Source: DAHUZJ01 sp050743865
Lineage (GTDB): Bacteria > Actinomycetota > Acidimicrobiia > Acidimicrobiales > RAAP-2
DNA: 21,693 bases
Direction: 5' to 3'
Assembly: GCA_050743865.1 (NCBI GenBank)
Contig: JBOGGE010000026.1
Span: forward strand, 1-21,693
The stretch's first letter is position 1, and each line of letters starts with the position of its first letter. The notes below the pieces were generated by a model. That model was not told the origin of the DNA. It saw only the letters and a list, made by a program, of their open reading frames with translations, and did not search any database. This document shows positions 21,668 through 21,693 of this stretch, piece by piece. A program made the position numbers and the translations under genes.

Positions 21668-21693
21668 TTTGCGCGACTTGTCTTGCGGCAGAC
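21480..21693 (+). ncRNA. Probable omega RNA / right-end region of the TnpB element, cut by the window edge
   Basis: In TnpB elements the guide RNA overlaps the 3' end of tnpB and runs to the right end. Here the 3' part of the gene is rich in stems: GCCCCG with CGGGGC (about 21610-21636), and GTCGCG with CGCGAC (21659-21677, 7-base loop) around the stop codon. The sequence ends at 21693, before the guide segment could be seen. The region boundaries are estimates from family knowledge, not from a visible promoter. Confidence 0.35.

Noticed and set aside
21659..21677. The stem around the tnpB stop codon as an intrinsic terminator
   Set aside because: The stem is only six base pairs and no T-run follows; it more likely belongs to the element's guide RNA or end structure.

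Overview
The window is about 21.7 kb of very GC-rich DNA. It carries a nearly complete division and cell-wall (dcw) cluster, read leftwards on the minus strand from mraZ (near 19.9 kb) to rluD (near 1.75 kb). The order is mraZ-rsmH-ftsL-ftsI-murE-mraY-ftsW-murG-murC-murB-ftsQ-ftsZ-yggS-sepF-yggT-divIVA-traR/dksA-lspA-rluD. SepF, YggT, DivIVA, a TraR/DksA-type protein, LspA and RluD downstream of ftsZ is an actinobacterial arrangement. MurE carries the DNPR-type motif of meso-diaminopimelate-adding enzymes. I infer a high-GC actinobacterium, perhaps of the class Acidimicrobiia; the class is a guess from gene order, not shown by the sequence.

Left end (1-1750): a G-rich 57-bp tandem duplication, a minus-strand histidine phosphatase (phosphoglycerate-mutase family), and a divergent plus-strand sigma-70 family factor. 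The sigma gene has an ECF-type promoter match (GGAAT-N18-GTT), so it may be induced by another sigma factor. It converges on rluD.

Middle (1750-8136): rluD, lspA, traR/dksA, divIVA, yggT, sepF, yggS and ftsZ. These genes and their spacers are rich in short tandem repeats: 24 bp x7 in dksA, 22 bp x2 upstream of divIVA, 9 bp x9 in yggS, and 12 bp x4 across the ftsZ stop. ftsZ has its own promoter (TTGACC-N17-TAGGGT) and a leader of about 150 nt with three predicted hairpins.

Right part (8137-19939): a tightly coupled operon in which most junctions are 4-base ATGA or GTGA overlaps. It supplies lipid II synthesis (MurE, MraY, MurG, MurC, MurB), the septal synthase pair (FtsW, FtsI) and the divisome linkers FtsL and FtsQ. 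murF and murD, usually found between murE/mraY and mraY/ftsW, are both absent with no scar. The mraZ promoter (TTGACC-N17-TAGAGT) runs into an array of 5-7 MraZ-box-like repeats at exact 10-bp spacing. The mraZ-rsmH spacer holds a perfect 13-bp inverted repeat that would cover the rsmH ribosome binding site.

Right end (20.2-21.7 kb): a TnpB-type RNA-guided nuclease gene with all three RuvC acidic residues and its zinc finger, pointing away from mraZ. No TnpA lies in the window. Its probable guide-RNA region is cut by the window edge.

Most of the window is ordinary core-genome content. The points worth a second look are the regulatory structures (MraZ boxes, rsmH stem, ftsZ leader, ECF promoter), the missing murD/murF, the repeat expansions, and the TnpB beside the dcw promoter.
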